A stretch of 21,502 bases of DNA from Thermoplasmata archaeon. Its GTDB lineage: Archaea > Thermoplasmatota > Thermoplasmata > Thermoplasmatales > Thermoplasmataceae. Positions 7,985-14,916 of this stretch are shown here, one piece after another (position 1 is the first letter of the stretch; each line of letters begins with the position of its first letter). The translations under genes were made by a program, and so were the position numbers. The stretch covers positions 1-21,502 of the forward strand of contig JAKAYK010000008.1 in the NCBI GenBank assembly GCA_021826765.1, given 5' to 3'. The notes beneath the pieces were generated by a model. That model was not told the DNA's origin, searched no databases, and saw only the letters and a list, made by a program, of their open reading frames with translations.

Positions 7985-8170
7985 TTCTTAAAATAATATT
8001 TAACCCGAGGCAGGAGGTTTGAGGATTGAAAATGAAATGGCTGAGGAATATTGGTTAATGATCATTTATGATGGGCATTTCTTCTTTTTTGAAAGTCAGA
8101 AATCACCCATATGTTTCAGGATGCCATGATATATATGTGAATAATGTGTTGAATTAGTACGAAATCAAAA
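7985..8170. other. Intergenic region between suf operon and prs
   Basis: No coding sequence of convincing length. An A/T-rich near-palindrome (TTAAAATAATATTTAA, 7988-8003) follows sufU directly, and a T-run lies at 8084-8090. No tRNA or clear C/D-box sRNA could be assigned. Confidence 0.4.
8081..8090 (+). terminator. Oligo-T terminator candidate after the suf operon
   Basis: CTTCTTTTTT about 100 bases after the sufU stop. Runs of T in the non-template strand are the main intrinsic termination signal in archaea; no hairpin is needed or seen. Confidence 0.35.
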
Positions 8171-8180
8171 TATATATAAA
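8171..8180 (+). promoter_or_regulatory. TATA element of prs
   Basis: TATATATAAA centred 25-26 bases before the in-frame ATG at 8201 but only 13-14 bases before the ATG at 8189. It therefore favours 8201 as the start of a leaderless prs mRNA. Confidence 0.5.
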
Positions 8181-8200
8181 AATATAACATGTCATGGAAG

Positions 8201-9058
8201 ATGTACATAGTTTCCAGCCAAAGATCGTCGGATTTTTCAAGTAAAATGTCAGCAAGATCAATGTCCCATCTGTCACCTGTGGAGAAAAAACGTTTCCCTG
8301 ATGGGGAACTGTACATCAGAATACTGGATAATCTCCAGGATCAGGATGTGGCCGTGGTAGGAAACACAAGAAGTGAGGAAGACATTCTTGAACTCCTTTT
8401 CCTCCTCAATGCAGCTAAGGAGCAGAATCCAAAGAGCATAACTGCAGTTGTTCCCTTCTTTGGATACGCAAGGCAGCACATGATATACAGGAGGGGAGAG
8501 GCAATATCATCAAAGGTAATTATTCAGGCTATCAGTCAGGTTGCGGAGAGAATCATTACAGTGGACATACATGATACTGCTTCATTCATATTCACTGACA
8601 GGAATTGCATAAATTTCAGTCCTGTGGAAGCAATCGCAAAGAGCCACAGGAAGGATTCCATAAGCATGGTGGTTGCGCCGGATGATGGGGCATTTGAAAA
8701 AGCAAAAGCAGTTGGAAAAGCGCTCTCAGCAGACTCAATGTATCTGGTAAAAACAAGAACGGGGCCCACAACTGTGGAATATGACAGGGAAAATCTGAAT
8801 GTGAAGGGTATGAATGTCCTGGTGGTTGATGATATTATTTCAACCGGCGGCACAGTGATGAAAACAATTGAAATACTCAAAAGCAACGGTGCAGCAAAAG
8901 TATTTGTTGCTGCAACACATGGGATTTTCCTTAACGGTTCTGCGGAGAAGATAAGGAAGATGTGTGACAGGCTATCCACAACAGACACCATCGTATCTGA
9001 TTACAGCACCATTAACATTTCCATGGACGTTATGGACTATATAGGTGAATCAAAATGA
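8201..9058 (+). CDS. prs: Ribose-phosphate pyrophosphokinase (PRPP synthetase)
   Basis: 285 residues from the ATG at 8201; an in-frame ATG at 8189 would add MSWK. The later start is chosen because it lies 25 bases after the TATA box and because MYIVSSQRSS then matches the N terminus of Thermoplasma PRPP synthetase. Numbering from the 8189 ATG, the motifs are RFPDGE (35-40), the flexible loop FGYARQ (91-96), the Mg/ATP-site VDIHD (125-129) and the PRPP loop VVDDIISTGGT (212-222). The enzyme makes PRPP from ribose 5-phosphate and ATP for nucleotide, histidine, tryptophan and NAD synthesis. Its length is that of the short archaeal class. It overlaps kptA by 4 bases (ATGA), so the two are translationally coupled. 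Confidence 0.93.
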   Translation: MYIVSSQRSSDFSSKMSARSMSHLSPVEKKRFPDGELYIRILDNLQDQDVAVVGNTRSEEDILELLFLLNAAKEQNPKSITAVVPFFGYARQHMIYRRGEAISSKVIIQAISQVAERIITVDIHDTASFIFTDRNCINFSPVEAIAKSHRKDSISMVVAPDDGAFEKAKAVGKALSADSMYLVKTRTGPTTVEYDRENLNVKGMNVLVVDDIISTGGTVMKTIEILKSNGAAKVFVAATHGIFLNGSAEKIRKMCDRLSTTDTIVSDYSTINISMDVMDYIGESK

Positions 9059-9810
9059 GCGAGATTGAGGAACTTAGGCTTTGCAGCAGTCATGGGCCAT
9101 TCAGGGGCCTGGAATGCCCTGAGTGTCAGGAGAAAGGCAAGGGACTTCTTTTTTCAGATGAGATAGAGGCCATTGGCAGGATACTTGCAGGAATGCTCAG
9201 GCATTTTCCTGAGAACTACGGTGTGAGACTCAACAACCATGGATTCGCAAGAATTTATTCTGTTGTACCGGCCATAAGGGCAGAGAGGCCAAGATTCAGG
9301 TGGATCAGGCCAGAACATATAGCAGCACTTGGAGAGACGGATCCAAGAGGAAGATATGAAGTCAGGAATGGCGAGGAGATCAGGGCAACATATGGTCATA
9401 CCATTGATGTGGATCTATCAGATCTCCCGTCAGATGACCTTCCGGAAATAGTGTATTACCAGACAACAACTGAAGAACTTGATATCATAAAAGAAACAGG
9501 AATAAGCCCTTCTGACAAGACATACATACATCTTTCATCCACTTTCAGGAAGGCATATGTATCTGGAAAGTTCCATGTGGATGAACCACTGATAATAGGA
9601 ATACTGGCAAGAGAACTCACGGAGTCTGGCATACCGGTATACAGGGCTTCAGAGGAAGTTTATCTCACAAAGGAGATACCTTCTGCATTTATGAAAGAAA
9701 TAGAGCAGGAAAGCATAGAACTGACAGAGGAAGAGAAGACTGAACTTGAAAGGTTCTTAAAGAGAAGGGAAAGAAGACTCAGTGGAGATACAAGAGGAGA
9801 GAGTTTCTGA
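9055..9810 (+). CDS. kptA: KptA/Tpt1 RNA 2'-phosphotransferase with N-terminal zinc knuckle
   Basis: 251 residues. The core (~35-210) has the Tpt1 signature: R49-H50 in GMLRH, GFARI (63-67), R110 in IRATYGHT and R165 in SSTFRKAY, together the Arg-His-Arg-Arg tetrad of the family. Tpt1 uses NAD+ to remove an internal RNA 2'-phosphate, forming ADP-ribose 1'',2''-cyclic phosphate and nicotinamide; some members also ADP-ribosylate nucleic-acid ends. Before the core, C10-x2-H13-x7-C21-x2-C24 forms a probable zinc knuckle. The C-terminal ~35 residues are strongly charged and probably helical. The physiological substrate in archaea is unclear, since archaeal tRNA splicing does not normally leave a 2'-phosphate. 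Overlap with prs suggests coupling to PRPP/NAD supply (inference). Confidence 0.9.
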   Translation: MSEIEELRLCSSHGPFRGLECPECQEKGKGLLFSDEIEAIGRILAGMLRHFPENYGVRLNNHGFARIYSVVPAIRAERPRFRWIRPEHIAALGETDPRGRYEVRNGEEIRATYGHTIDVDLSDLPSDDLPEIVYYQTTTEELDIIKETGISPSDKTYIHLSSTFRKAYVSGKFHVDEPLIIGILARELTESGIPVYRASEEVYLTKEIPSAFMKEIEQESIELTEEEKTELERFLKRRERRLSGDTRGESF

Positions 9811-9841
9811 TTCTTCCCTCATCTGTAGTTCGGTGATTTAG

Positions 9842-10174
9842 ATGGAGCCCATATCAAAGGAAAAACTTCTGGAACTCATGAATAAAAATGAGGTAACAGT
9901 CATAAATGTTCTTGCTTCATTTGCATACAAAGAGGAACACATAAAGGGTTCCATCTCCATGCCTTTCAATATATTGGAGGATGGGGGATGGAACAGACTG
10001 GACAAGGGAAAACCGGTTGTTCCCTACTGTGCAGGAAAAACATGCCACGCATCACGAAGGGCTGGTGAAATACTCGAATCCCATGGGATGAAAGTATATG
10101 TCTACGAAGGTGGAATAAGTGAGTGGAGAGATTCCGGCTACCCAATGGAAGGGGAAAAATACACTGAAAAATGA
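9842..10174 (+). CDS. Single-domain rhodanese (sulfurtransferase)
   Basis: 110 residues with one rhodanese domain: EVTVINVLASFAYKEEHIKGSISMPF (start of fold), active-site loop with C63 in PYCAGKTCHAS and the closing VYEGGISEWRDSGYPM. A second cysteine, C68, lies in the loop (CAGKTC), a variant seen in a common subgroup with YCAGPTC; a persulfide formed on C63 could resolve as a disulfide with C68 (inference). No signal peptide, so cytosolic. It starts 31 bases after kptA with a weak ribosome binding site (GGTGA, 9832-9836). Its TGA stop abuts the TGA of egtD on the other strand (TGATCA, 10172-10177). The donor and acceptor cannot be read from sequence; SufS or the ergothioneine genes next door are candidates for a shared sulfur pool. 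Confidence 0.82.
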   Translation: MEPISKEKLLELMNKNEVTVINVLASFAYKEEHIKGSISMPFNILEDGGWNRLDKGKPVVPYCAGKTCHASRRAGEILESHGMKVYVYEGGISEWRDSGYPMEGEKYTEK

Positions 10175-11131
10175 TCATGGATCAGATATGAAAATTCCAT
10201 AGTACTTTCTCTGGTCCGTAAGGCAACTGGTTCTGCTGAATCCTGCTTCATGAAGGATTTCTTCAATTTCGTCAATAGAATATTTGTATGAGTTTTCTGT
10301 GTGTATGGTTTCGCCTTTCCTGAAATCTATTCTTTCTCCCTGAAATTCCATGGAAAAATCCACATTGCACTTGAGGTGCATCTCAATCCTTCCAATCTCC
10401 CTGTTATAGAATGCCATGTGAGAAAATGCTTTCTCAGGTATTTCAACACCAAGTTCCCTCCTCATTCTTTCAATAATATTCAGGTTGAATCTTGCAGTTA
10501 TGCCCTGTGAGTCGTTATATGCCTTCTCAATCACGGAAACATCTTTCTTAAGATCAACTCCAATTAGAAGCCTGTCACCGCTCTCCATTTGTTTCCTGCA
10601 TTCCATCAGAAAATTCCGTGCGCTTGAAGGTTCTATGTTTCCAATAGTGGAACCTAGAAATATCAGGAGTCTCTTCCCTGCCGCTATTCCATCAATTGCA
10701 CCCATAAAGTCATCAATCATGTAGTCTATGCAAAGTGCTCCGAATTCTTTTTCAGGAAATCTTTCAGATATGAAAAGTAGTGCACTCTCAAGTGCTGAGA
10801 GTGATATGTCCACAAGAACGTATTTCTTAAGGTCCTGCAGGCAGTTCAGGAGTATTGCACCTTTCTTCCCACTGCCTGAACCGAGTTCTATGCCTTCTTC
10901 CGTTCCATCAGTCAGTCCTTTCAACTCACTGCATCTGTCTCTCAGTATGGATATCTCTGTTTCTGTGGGGTAATATTCAGGTAGAGCAGTTATTAGATCG
11001 AATAACTTTGAACCTTCATCGTCATAGAAAAATTTAGGGTTTATGTATTTCTGTTCCATCTTCAATCCTTCAATGACCTCATTCCGGAAATCATTAACCT
11101 TTGGATTTGTATTTTTTATTCTCTTATTCAA
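10175..11131 (-). CDS. egtD: EgtD, L-histidine N-alpha-methyltransferase
   Basis: 318 residues, SAM-dependent methyltransferase of the EgtD (DUF2260) family. PKFFYDDEGSKLFD (32-45) and ALPEYYPTETE (49-59) open the domain, ELGSGSGKK (82-90) is the SAM-binding loop and FLGSTIGN (158-165) motif IV. The histidine-binding residues known from mycobacterial EgtD are present: N165, Y205 (in AYNDSQGITARFN) and E279/S281 (HTENSYKYS). It trimethylates histidine to hercynine, the first step to ergothioneine. It starts with TTG directly after the egtB stop (zero gap); a GAGGTG ribosome binding site a few bases upstream supports that start. Its 3' end abuts the rhodanese gene. An EanA-type methyltransferase has the same activity, but the neighbouring EgtB points to the aerobic route. 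Confidence 0.92.
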   Translation of the reverse strand: MNKRIKNTNPKVNDFRNEVIEGLKMEQKYINPKFFYDDEGSKLFDLITALPEYYPTETEISILRDRCSELKGLTDGTEEGIELGSGSGKKGAILLNCLQDLKKYVLVDISLSALESALLFISERFPEKEFGALCIDYMIDDFMGAIDGIAAGKRLLIFLGSTIGNIEPSSARNFLMECRKQMESGDRLLIGVDLKKDVSVIEKAYNDSQGITARFNLNIIERMRRELGVEIPEKAFSHMAFYNREIGRIEMHLKCNVDFSMEFQGERIDFRKGETIHTENSYKYSIDEIEEILHEAGFSRTSCLTDQRKYYGIFISDP

Positions 11132-12388
11132 TCACAGCACCTCTGCAAGCCTGATGCCAGAAAACTGCCACCTGGATTCAGGAGGATAATAGTTTCTGTA
11201 AGTTATCCTTGCATGTTTCTTCGGAGTAGCTGCACAGGCCCCTCTAAGGACCATTTTTCCTGACATGAACTTTCCGTTGTACTCTCCTATTGAGCCCTTC
11301 GGAGGCTTGTATCCGGGATATGGTGAATATGAACTGGATGTCCACTCCCAACAGGCCCCGGGGCCATTCATTCCATCATTGCTCTGCACCATGGGATGGA
11401 AGGTTCCGTCCTCAAGGAAATTTCCTTCCTTATGTGGTGTGAGATTCATGGCATTCTCCCACTGGAACTCGGTGGGAATGGCATATCCTTTCCACCTTGC
11501 ATATGCATCAGCTTCAAAATAGGAAACATGGCACACAGGCTCATTGAGCCTCACATCAGCCATTCCGGATGGGGTATAATATCCAAAACCATTCTCATTT
11601 TCCACCCAGTAATGTGGCATTTTCCAATTCCTTATTTTCACCTGATCCCATCCGTCAGAAAGCCAGAGTTCGGGTCTGCTGTATCCTTCATCCTTAATGA
11701 ACTCAATATATTCTCTATTGGTGACAAGCCTGGATGATAGTGCATACGGGCCAATATATACCTTATGCCTTGGGAGTTCATTGTCGAACGAAAATCCCGC
11801 ACCATTATGCCCGATCTCCACAATACCTTCTTCATACTTCTCCCATTTCATAGGTGCTGCATCCATATCCTGTGGTATTTTTCTGCAAAAAGAAGGGAAG
11901 TACGGAGATCTGAACATATTCTCCTTGATATCCATCACAAGAAGTTCCTGATGCTGCTGCTCATGATTTATCCCTAGTTCGACAAGGGAAAGAATATTAT
12001 CATCGCACCCTTCAATCAGATCAAGAATGTCACTTTCCACACTCTTCCTGTATTCCAGAACTTTCTCAAGAGAAGGCCTTGACAGGAACATCCTGTTCTT
12101 CTTTTCGATGAATTTTCCCAGTGAATTGTAGTATGAATTGAAGATAGTATCATAGGTTGCATCCAATGGCATGTACCCTTCAATGCATTCTCTTAGAATA
12201 AACCGGTCGAAGAACCAGGTGGTATGGGCAAGATGCCATTTTGGCGGGCTTGCATCTTCAGTTGATTGAACCATATAGTCATCTCTTTCAAGGAATGAGC
12301 AAATATTCAAGGTAGCTTCTCTTGTAGTGATGAATTTATCAAGGATCTCTTTGCGGAATTTTACACTATTTTCTTCCCCCGCATTCAT
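11132..12388 (-). CDS. egtB: EgtB, ergothioneine sulfoxide synthase
   Basis: Residue numbers count from an in-frame ATG at 12409 (425 residues); the ATG at 12388 (418 residues) fits better, since TATTAATA lies 26 bases upstream of it. The N-terminal DinB_2 domain carries the iron-binding histidines H62 (WHLAHTTWFFDRF) and H149/H153 (NHEQQHQE). The C-terminal FGE-sulfatase-like domain (~195-425) ends in RGACAATPKKHARITYRNYYPPESRWQFSGIRLA, a strong EgtB signature. EgtB is a non-haem iron enzyme joining hercynine to cysteine or gamma-glutamylcysteine with O2 to give the sulfoxide. NSYYNSLG and FLSRPSLEKVLEYRKSV (91-123) match the common bacterial form, suggesting acquisition from bacteria. No EgtA, EgtC or EgtE gene is in the window, so the thiol substrate and the lyase are unknown. 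It heads an egtB-egtD operon. Confidence 0.92.
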   Translation of the reverse strand: MNAGEENSVKFRKEILDKFITTREATLNICSFLERDDYMVQSTEDASPPKWHLAHTTWFFDRFILRECIEGYMPLDATYDTIFNSYYNSLGKFIEKKNRMFLSRPSLEKVLEYRKSVESDILDLIEGCDDNILSLVELGINHEQQHQELLVMDIKENMFRSPYFPSFCRKIPQDMDAAPMKWEKYEEGIVEIGHNGAGFSFDNELPRHKVYIGPYALSSRLVTNREYIEFIKDEGYSRPELWLSDGWDQVKIRNWKMPHYWVENENGFGYYTPSGMADVRLNEPVCHVSYFEADAYARWKGYAIPTEFQWENAMNLTPHKEGNFLEDGTFHPMVQSNDGMNGPGACWEWTSSSYSPYPGYKPPKGSIGEYNGKFMSGKMVLRGACAATPKKHARITYRNYYPPESRWQFSGIRLAEVL

Positions 12389-12410
12389 GCTACAATATTG
12401 AATTATCATC

Positions 12411-12418
12411 TATTAATA
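12411..12418 (-). promoter_or_regulatory. TATA element of egtB-egtD
   Basis: TATTAATA, itself palindromic, centred 26-27 bases before the ATG at 12388. A second A/T-rich stretch (minus strand CAATAAATTT, 12426-12435) is about 21-22 bases before the ATG at 12409 and fits less well. Confidence 0.4.
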
Positions 12419-12419
12419 G

Positions 12420-12453
12420 TATGCTAAATTTATTGAGGGTTAATCTTAGCATA
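12420..12453. promoter_or_regulatory. Perfect 8-bp inverted repeat upstream of egtB (candidate operator)
   Basis: TATGCTAA (12420-12427) and TTAGCATA (12446-12453) are exact reverse complements with an 18-base spacer. The repeat sits directly upstream of the egtB TATA element, over the BRE position, and could bind a dimeric regulator. A partial third copy follows: GCATA recurs at 12456-12460. Confidence 0.4.
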
Positions 12454-12664
12454 ACGCATAATATTCGGAGAAGAAAAGTTCAATATTTTGATGAATTTTT
12501 GCAAATCCTGCATTCTTAGTTTCATAAATGATCATGATCTTATGCATATTCCAATAATGGAAGAGGGATGTTCAGAATGAAATTCGTTGCGAAATGCTGT
12601 CTTACATTAGTTCTGTAGCTTAAACTGATAGCATGGAACTTATCGCAAAAGTATTATGTATGTT
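12454..12664. other. Intergenic region upstream of the zinc-ribbon gene
   Basis: A/T-rich, no supported gene. Apart from the inverted repeat at its left border and the TATA element at its right border I see no tRNA, sRNA or repeat in it. Confidence 0.4.
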
Positions 12665-12673
12665 CTATATAAG
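12665..12673 (+). promoter_or_regulatory. TATA element of the zinc-ribbon/ABC operon
   Basis: CTATATAAG centred 27 bases before the ATG at 12696, which identifies that ATG, not the in-frame ATG at 12633, as the start. Confidence 0.5.
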
Positions 12674-12695
12674 ATATAAGAAAAAGTGGTGTAAG

Positions 12696-12857
12696 ATGGT
12701 AAAAATCTTAAAATGCCCTAAATGCGCCAATGAATTCAAAAAGCCCATTTTTGGCAGGAAGAAAGTTGGAATCGGTATTGGATTCACTGCACTTGGCGAC
12801 TTTATCAAATGTCCAAAGTGTGGAAATGAAGCTTCCCCTAAAGAATTTGAACAATAG
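12696..12857 (+). CDS. 53-residue double-CxxC zinc-ribbon protein
   Basis: A small protein with two knuckles, C7-P-K-C10 and a second CPKC about 30 residues later (KCPKCGNEASPK), the layout of a zinc ribbon. Between them lies a basic, glycine-rich segment (FGRKKVGIGIGFTALG). It has no other domain. A longer frame from 12633 exists but would place its first 21 codons across the promoter; the TATA at 12665-12673 makes 12696 the likely leaderless start. The ABC ATPase gene follows after 12 bases, so the two are probably co-transcribed. Whether it regulates or assists the transporter, or is an unrelated nucleic-acid-binding protein, cannot be told. Confidence 0.7.
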   Translation: MVKILKCPKCANEFKKPIFGRKKVGIGIGFTALGDFIKCPKCGNEASPKEFEQ

Positions 12858-12869
12858 GGTGATAGTTTC

Positions 12870-13715
12870 ATGGAGTTACTATTTAACAATGTTTGGAGTG
12901 GATACGGTACCAAGGAGGTGCTCAAGGGCACATCGTTCAAAATAGGTTCTCCCGGAATAACAATAGTTCTGGGCAGGAATGGTTCAGGCAAAACAACCAT
13001 GTTCCGTACCATTACGGGAATTATTAAACCAATGAAAGGCGAAATCAGCATGCGGAAAAATTCAGGGGGAGAACAATCGCCATCAATTGGTTATATGGCA
13101 CATTCTGCAGGAATTCCCGCAGGATTTACGGTGGAAGAGACAATGAATTTCTATGCTGAAATCGAAGGATCCGACAAGGATCAGGTCATGGAGGTCAAAA
13201 GATCCCTGAATCTCACAAACCTCTGGGACATCAGATTTACCAGTCTGAGCCAGGGGCAGAAGAAAAAAGTCTCTCTGGCAAAATGTCTTCTTTCACACAA
13301 GGATATTTATATATTTGATGAACCAACATCAAACCTGGATCCTGAAATAGCATCGGAAGCAAGGAAGATAATGAGTTCCCTTGCTGAAGATAGCATAATC
13401 CTGTACTCGTCGCACAACCTGTATGAAGCACAGGAGATTGGAAACAGGGTTCTGTTGCTCGATGACGGGAAAATTAAGTTTGACGGAAACATAAGCGAAA
13501 TACGGAAAAATAAAAGAGTTATTGGCATCCGTGGAGCGGGCATCAGTGAAATATTCCCGAATTCTTTTGTGAAAAATGAGTACTGCATATTTGATGTACA
13601 GGGAAATGATGAAGTGGATAATATAATCAAAAAGATAGTATCGGGCGGAGGTAAAATATACGAGGTAAAGGAGATGGAAAACATTCTGGAGGGACTCTAT
13701 GACATTGAGAAATGA
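12870..13715 (+). CDS. ABC transporter ATP-binding protein
   Basis: 281 residues. Walker A GRNGSGKT is at 35-42, the signature is LSQGQ (126-130) followed by KKKVSLAKCLLS, Walker B IYIFDEP at 146-152, D-loop SNLD, and the H-loop histidine in YSSHNLYEAQ. The type is that of ATPases working with ABC-2 export permeases. The last ~70 residues form an extra C-terminal part with no clear relative. It overlaps the permease gene downstream by 17 bases, so the pair forms one transporter; substrate unknown. A ribosome binding site GGGTGAT (12857-12863) starts at the stop codon of the zinc-ribbon gene. Confidence 0.88.
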   Translation: MELLFNNVWSGYGTKEVLKGTSFKIGSPGITIVLGRNGSGKTTMFRTITGIIKPMKGEISMRKNSGGEQSPSIGYMAHSAGIPAGFTVEETMNFYAEIEGSDKDQVMEVKRSLNLTNLWDIRFTSLSQGQKKKVSLAKCLLSHKDIYIFDEPTSNLDPEIASEARKIMSSLAEDSIILYSSHNLYEAQEIGNRVLLLDDGKIKFDGNISEIRKNKRVIGIRGAGISEIFPNSFVKNEYCIFDVQGNDEVDNIIKKIVSGGGKIYEVKEMENILEGLYDIEK

Positions 13716-14484
13716 AGGAAAGAGGTCAGTAAACATTATACTGCTGAATCTTCACCTCAAAAGAATATTCAAGACGTCATATGGAGTGATGTACTTAGGT
13801 TTAGCCCTATTTCTGGAAATATTTATCATATTAGCAAGTAACTTCCTCGGAATCACATCCCAGAGCGCAAGCAATGCAAGATCTAACGAGGGTTTCATAG
13901 GAATCCATAGCATTGCAATCTATGTCCTTGACACCACATATCCATATCTACTCCCGTTTTTTGCGGTTCTGGGATCAACAGGTGCAACCTACTTCTTTTC
14001 AAGCGACAGGTCATCAGGTGTTTATGAATATCTCATATCAACCTCAAAAGTGAGGGTAGGACAGATTTACCTTTCCTTCATATTTGCGACTGTTATCGTA
14101 TCCACGATCATAATTTCAGCAGGTATAATATTTGCAGTTTCCATAATCTACGCAGTCGGTGATGGAATTCAGATGTTTCTGATAAAATTATTCCTGGTGT
14201 ATTCCATTCCATTGACTTACGTCAGTTCCATGCTTTCATCCATAATGATACTCAGTTGGGCTTCCATGTCAAAAACTTATCAGGGTGTTAATGCACCAGG
14301 TGGTATAGGTGGGATCATAGGACTTATTCCCTCCCTGGCTTTCCTCTTCATGCATGTGGAGATACCAGTTCAGTCTCTCTATCTGTATTCATCCCTTTAC
14401 GTCATTGCGGTTTTTGCAATATTTCTCATCATTTTCATCACTGCAGCAAGACGGATTTCCAATGAGAGGATGATATCTACCTGA
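13699..14484 (+). CDS. ABC-2-type permease subunit
   Basis: 261 residues with about six transmembrane helices (around 30-50, 73-97, 118-146, 153-183, 202-222 and 226-250) and short loops, typical of ABC-2 permeases (NatB/CcmB-like in general layout). FFSSDRSSGVYEYLISTSKVRVGQIYLS between helices 2 and 3 matches the cytoplasmic coupling region where these proteins have 'ERERGTLELLLSTPV'. It starts inside the ATPase gene with a strong ribosome binding site GGAGGG (13688-13693), five bases before the ATG. With the preceding ATPase it forms a complete exporter. The substrate cannot be read from sequence. Confidence 0.8.
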   Translation: MTLRNEGKRSVNIILLNLHLKRIFKTSYGVMYLGLALFLEIFIILASNFLGITSQSASNARSNEGFIGIHSIAIYVLDTTYPYLLPFFAVLGSTGATYFFSSDRSSGVYEYLISTSKVRVGQIYLSFIFATVIVSTIIISAGIIFAVSIIYAVGDGIQMFLIKLFLVYSIPLTYVSSMLSSIMILSWASMSKTYQGVNAPGGIGGIIGLIPSLAFLFMHVEIPVQSLYLYSSLYVIAVFAIFLIIFITAARRISNERMIST

Positions 14485-14874
14485 TCCTGCAGAGTCACCT
14501 GAAAAGTTGAGTGGGAAGGAGGGGCCATGCAATTATATTTCAACGATTCATGAACAATCTCTTTAGAGCGAGAGAAACACTGGAATGGGCGTTGAAATAA
14601 GAAACCATGAATATTGGCAATGGAGTATGCCAGGTATCGCACATAATATTATTGCAGGATCAAGACTCTGAAATTTAGTTAATTAAATCATTTTTAGACA
14701 TCAAATTGTGAATAATGTCCTTTCAGACATCAGATATCTTGGTTTTATAATCTTCCTCCTGTCTTCATTTACATGGACAATAATTGAAGAGGCGATTTTT
14801 ATGAAAATCATACAAAATCATTCAAATAATACTGTAATTGATAAAATAATTATTAATATCTGAAATACATAATC

Positions 14875-14901
14875 AAGATATATACTGATTACTGATATCT
14901 T
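14875..14901. promoter_or_regulatory. Inverted repeat just upstream of the two-gene module (candidate autoregulatory operator)
   Basis: Perfect 7-bp arms AAGATAT (14875-14881) and ATATCTT (14895-14901) with a 13-base spacer holding a tandem ACTGATTACTGA. It overlaps the likely TATA (GATATATAC, 14877-14885) and ends two bases before the ribosome binding site, the position expected for toxin-antitoxin autoregulation. Confidence 0.4.
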
Positions 14902-14903
14902 TA

Positions 14904-14910
14904 GAGGAGG
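14904..14910 (+). promoter_or_regulatory. Strong Shine-Dalgarno of the 326-residue protein
   Basis: GAGGAGG six bases before the ATG at 14917. It is notable because other operon-leading genes here look leaderless. Confidence 0.6.
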
Positions 14911-14916
14911 TAGGAT

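Larger units (their letters stand above)
14485..14916. other. 432-base A/T-rich stretch without a supported gene
   Basis: No reading frame longer than about 30 codons looks real. The sequence becomes progressively A/T-rich. It contains a direct repeat AGACATCA (14696-14703 and 14725-14732) and, at its end, the promoter/operator region of the next gene. It separates the ABC operon from the accessory two-gene module. Confidence 0.45.

Noticed and set aside
8033..8090. Possible C/D-box guide RNA between sufU and prs
   Set aside because: CTGA and ATGATG-like boxes occur, but spacing and paired boxes do not fit a C/D sRNA convincingly.
8536..8991. 151-residue frame antisense to prs
   Set aside because: It lies wholly opposite conserved PRPP synthetase motifs and has no promoter or ribosome binding site of its own.
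11132..12388. Ovothiol synthase OvoA
   Set aside because: OvoA is fused to a C-terminal methyltransferase; this protein ends after the sulfatase-like domain and is paired with a separate EgtD.
12633..12695. Longer form of the zinc-ribbon protein
   Set aside because: The extra codons span the TATA element placed 27 bases before the ATG at 12696.
14485..14916. Transposase fragment in the A/T-rich gap
   Set aside because: Short frames here (up to about 30 codons) show no transposase motif or flanking repeats.
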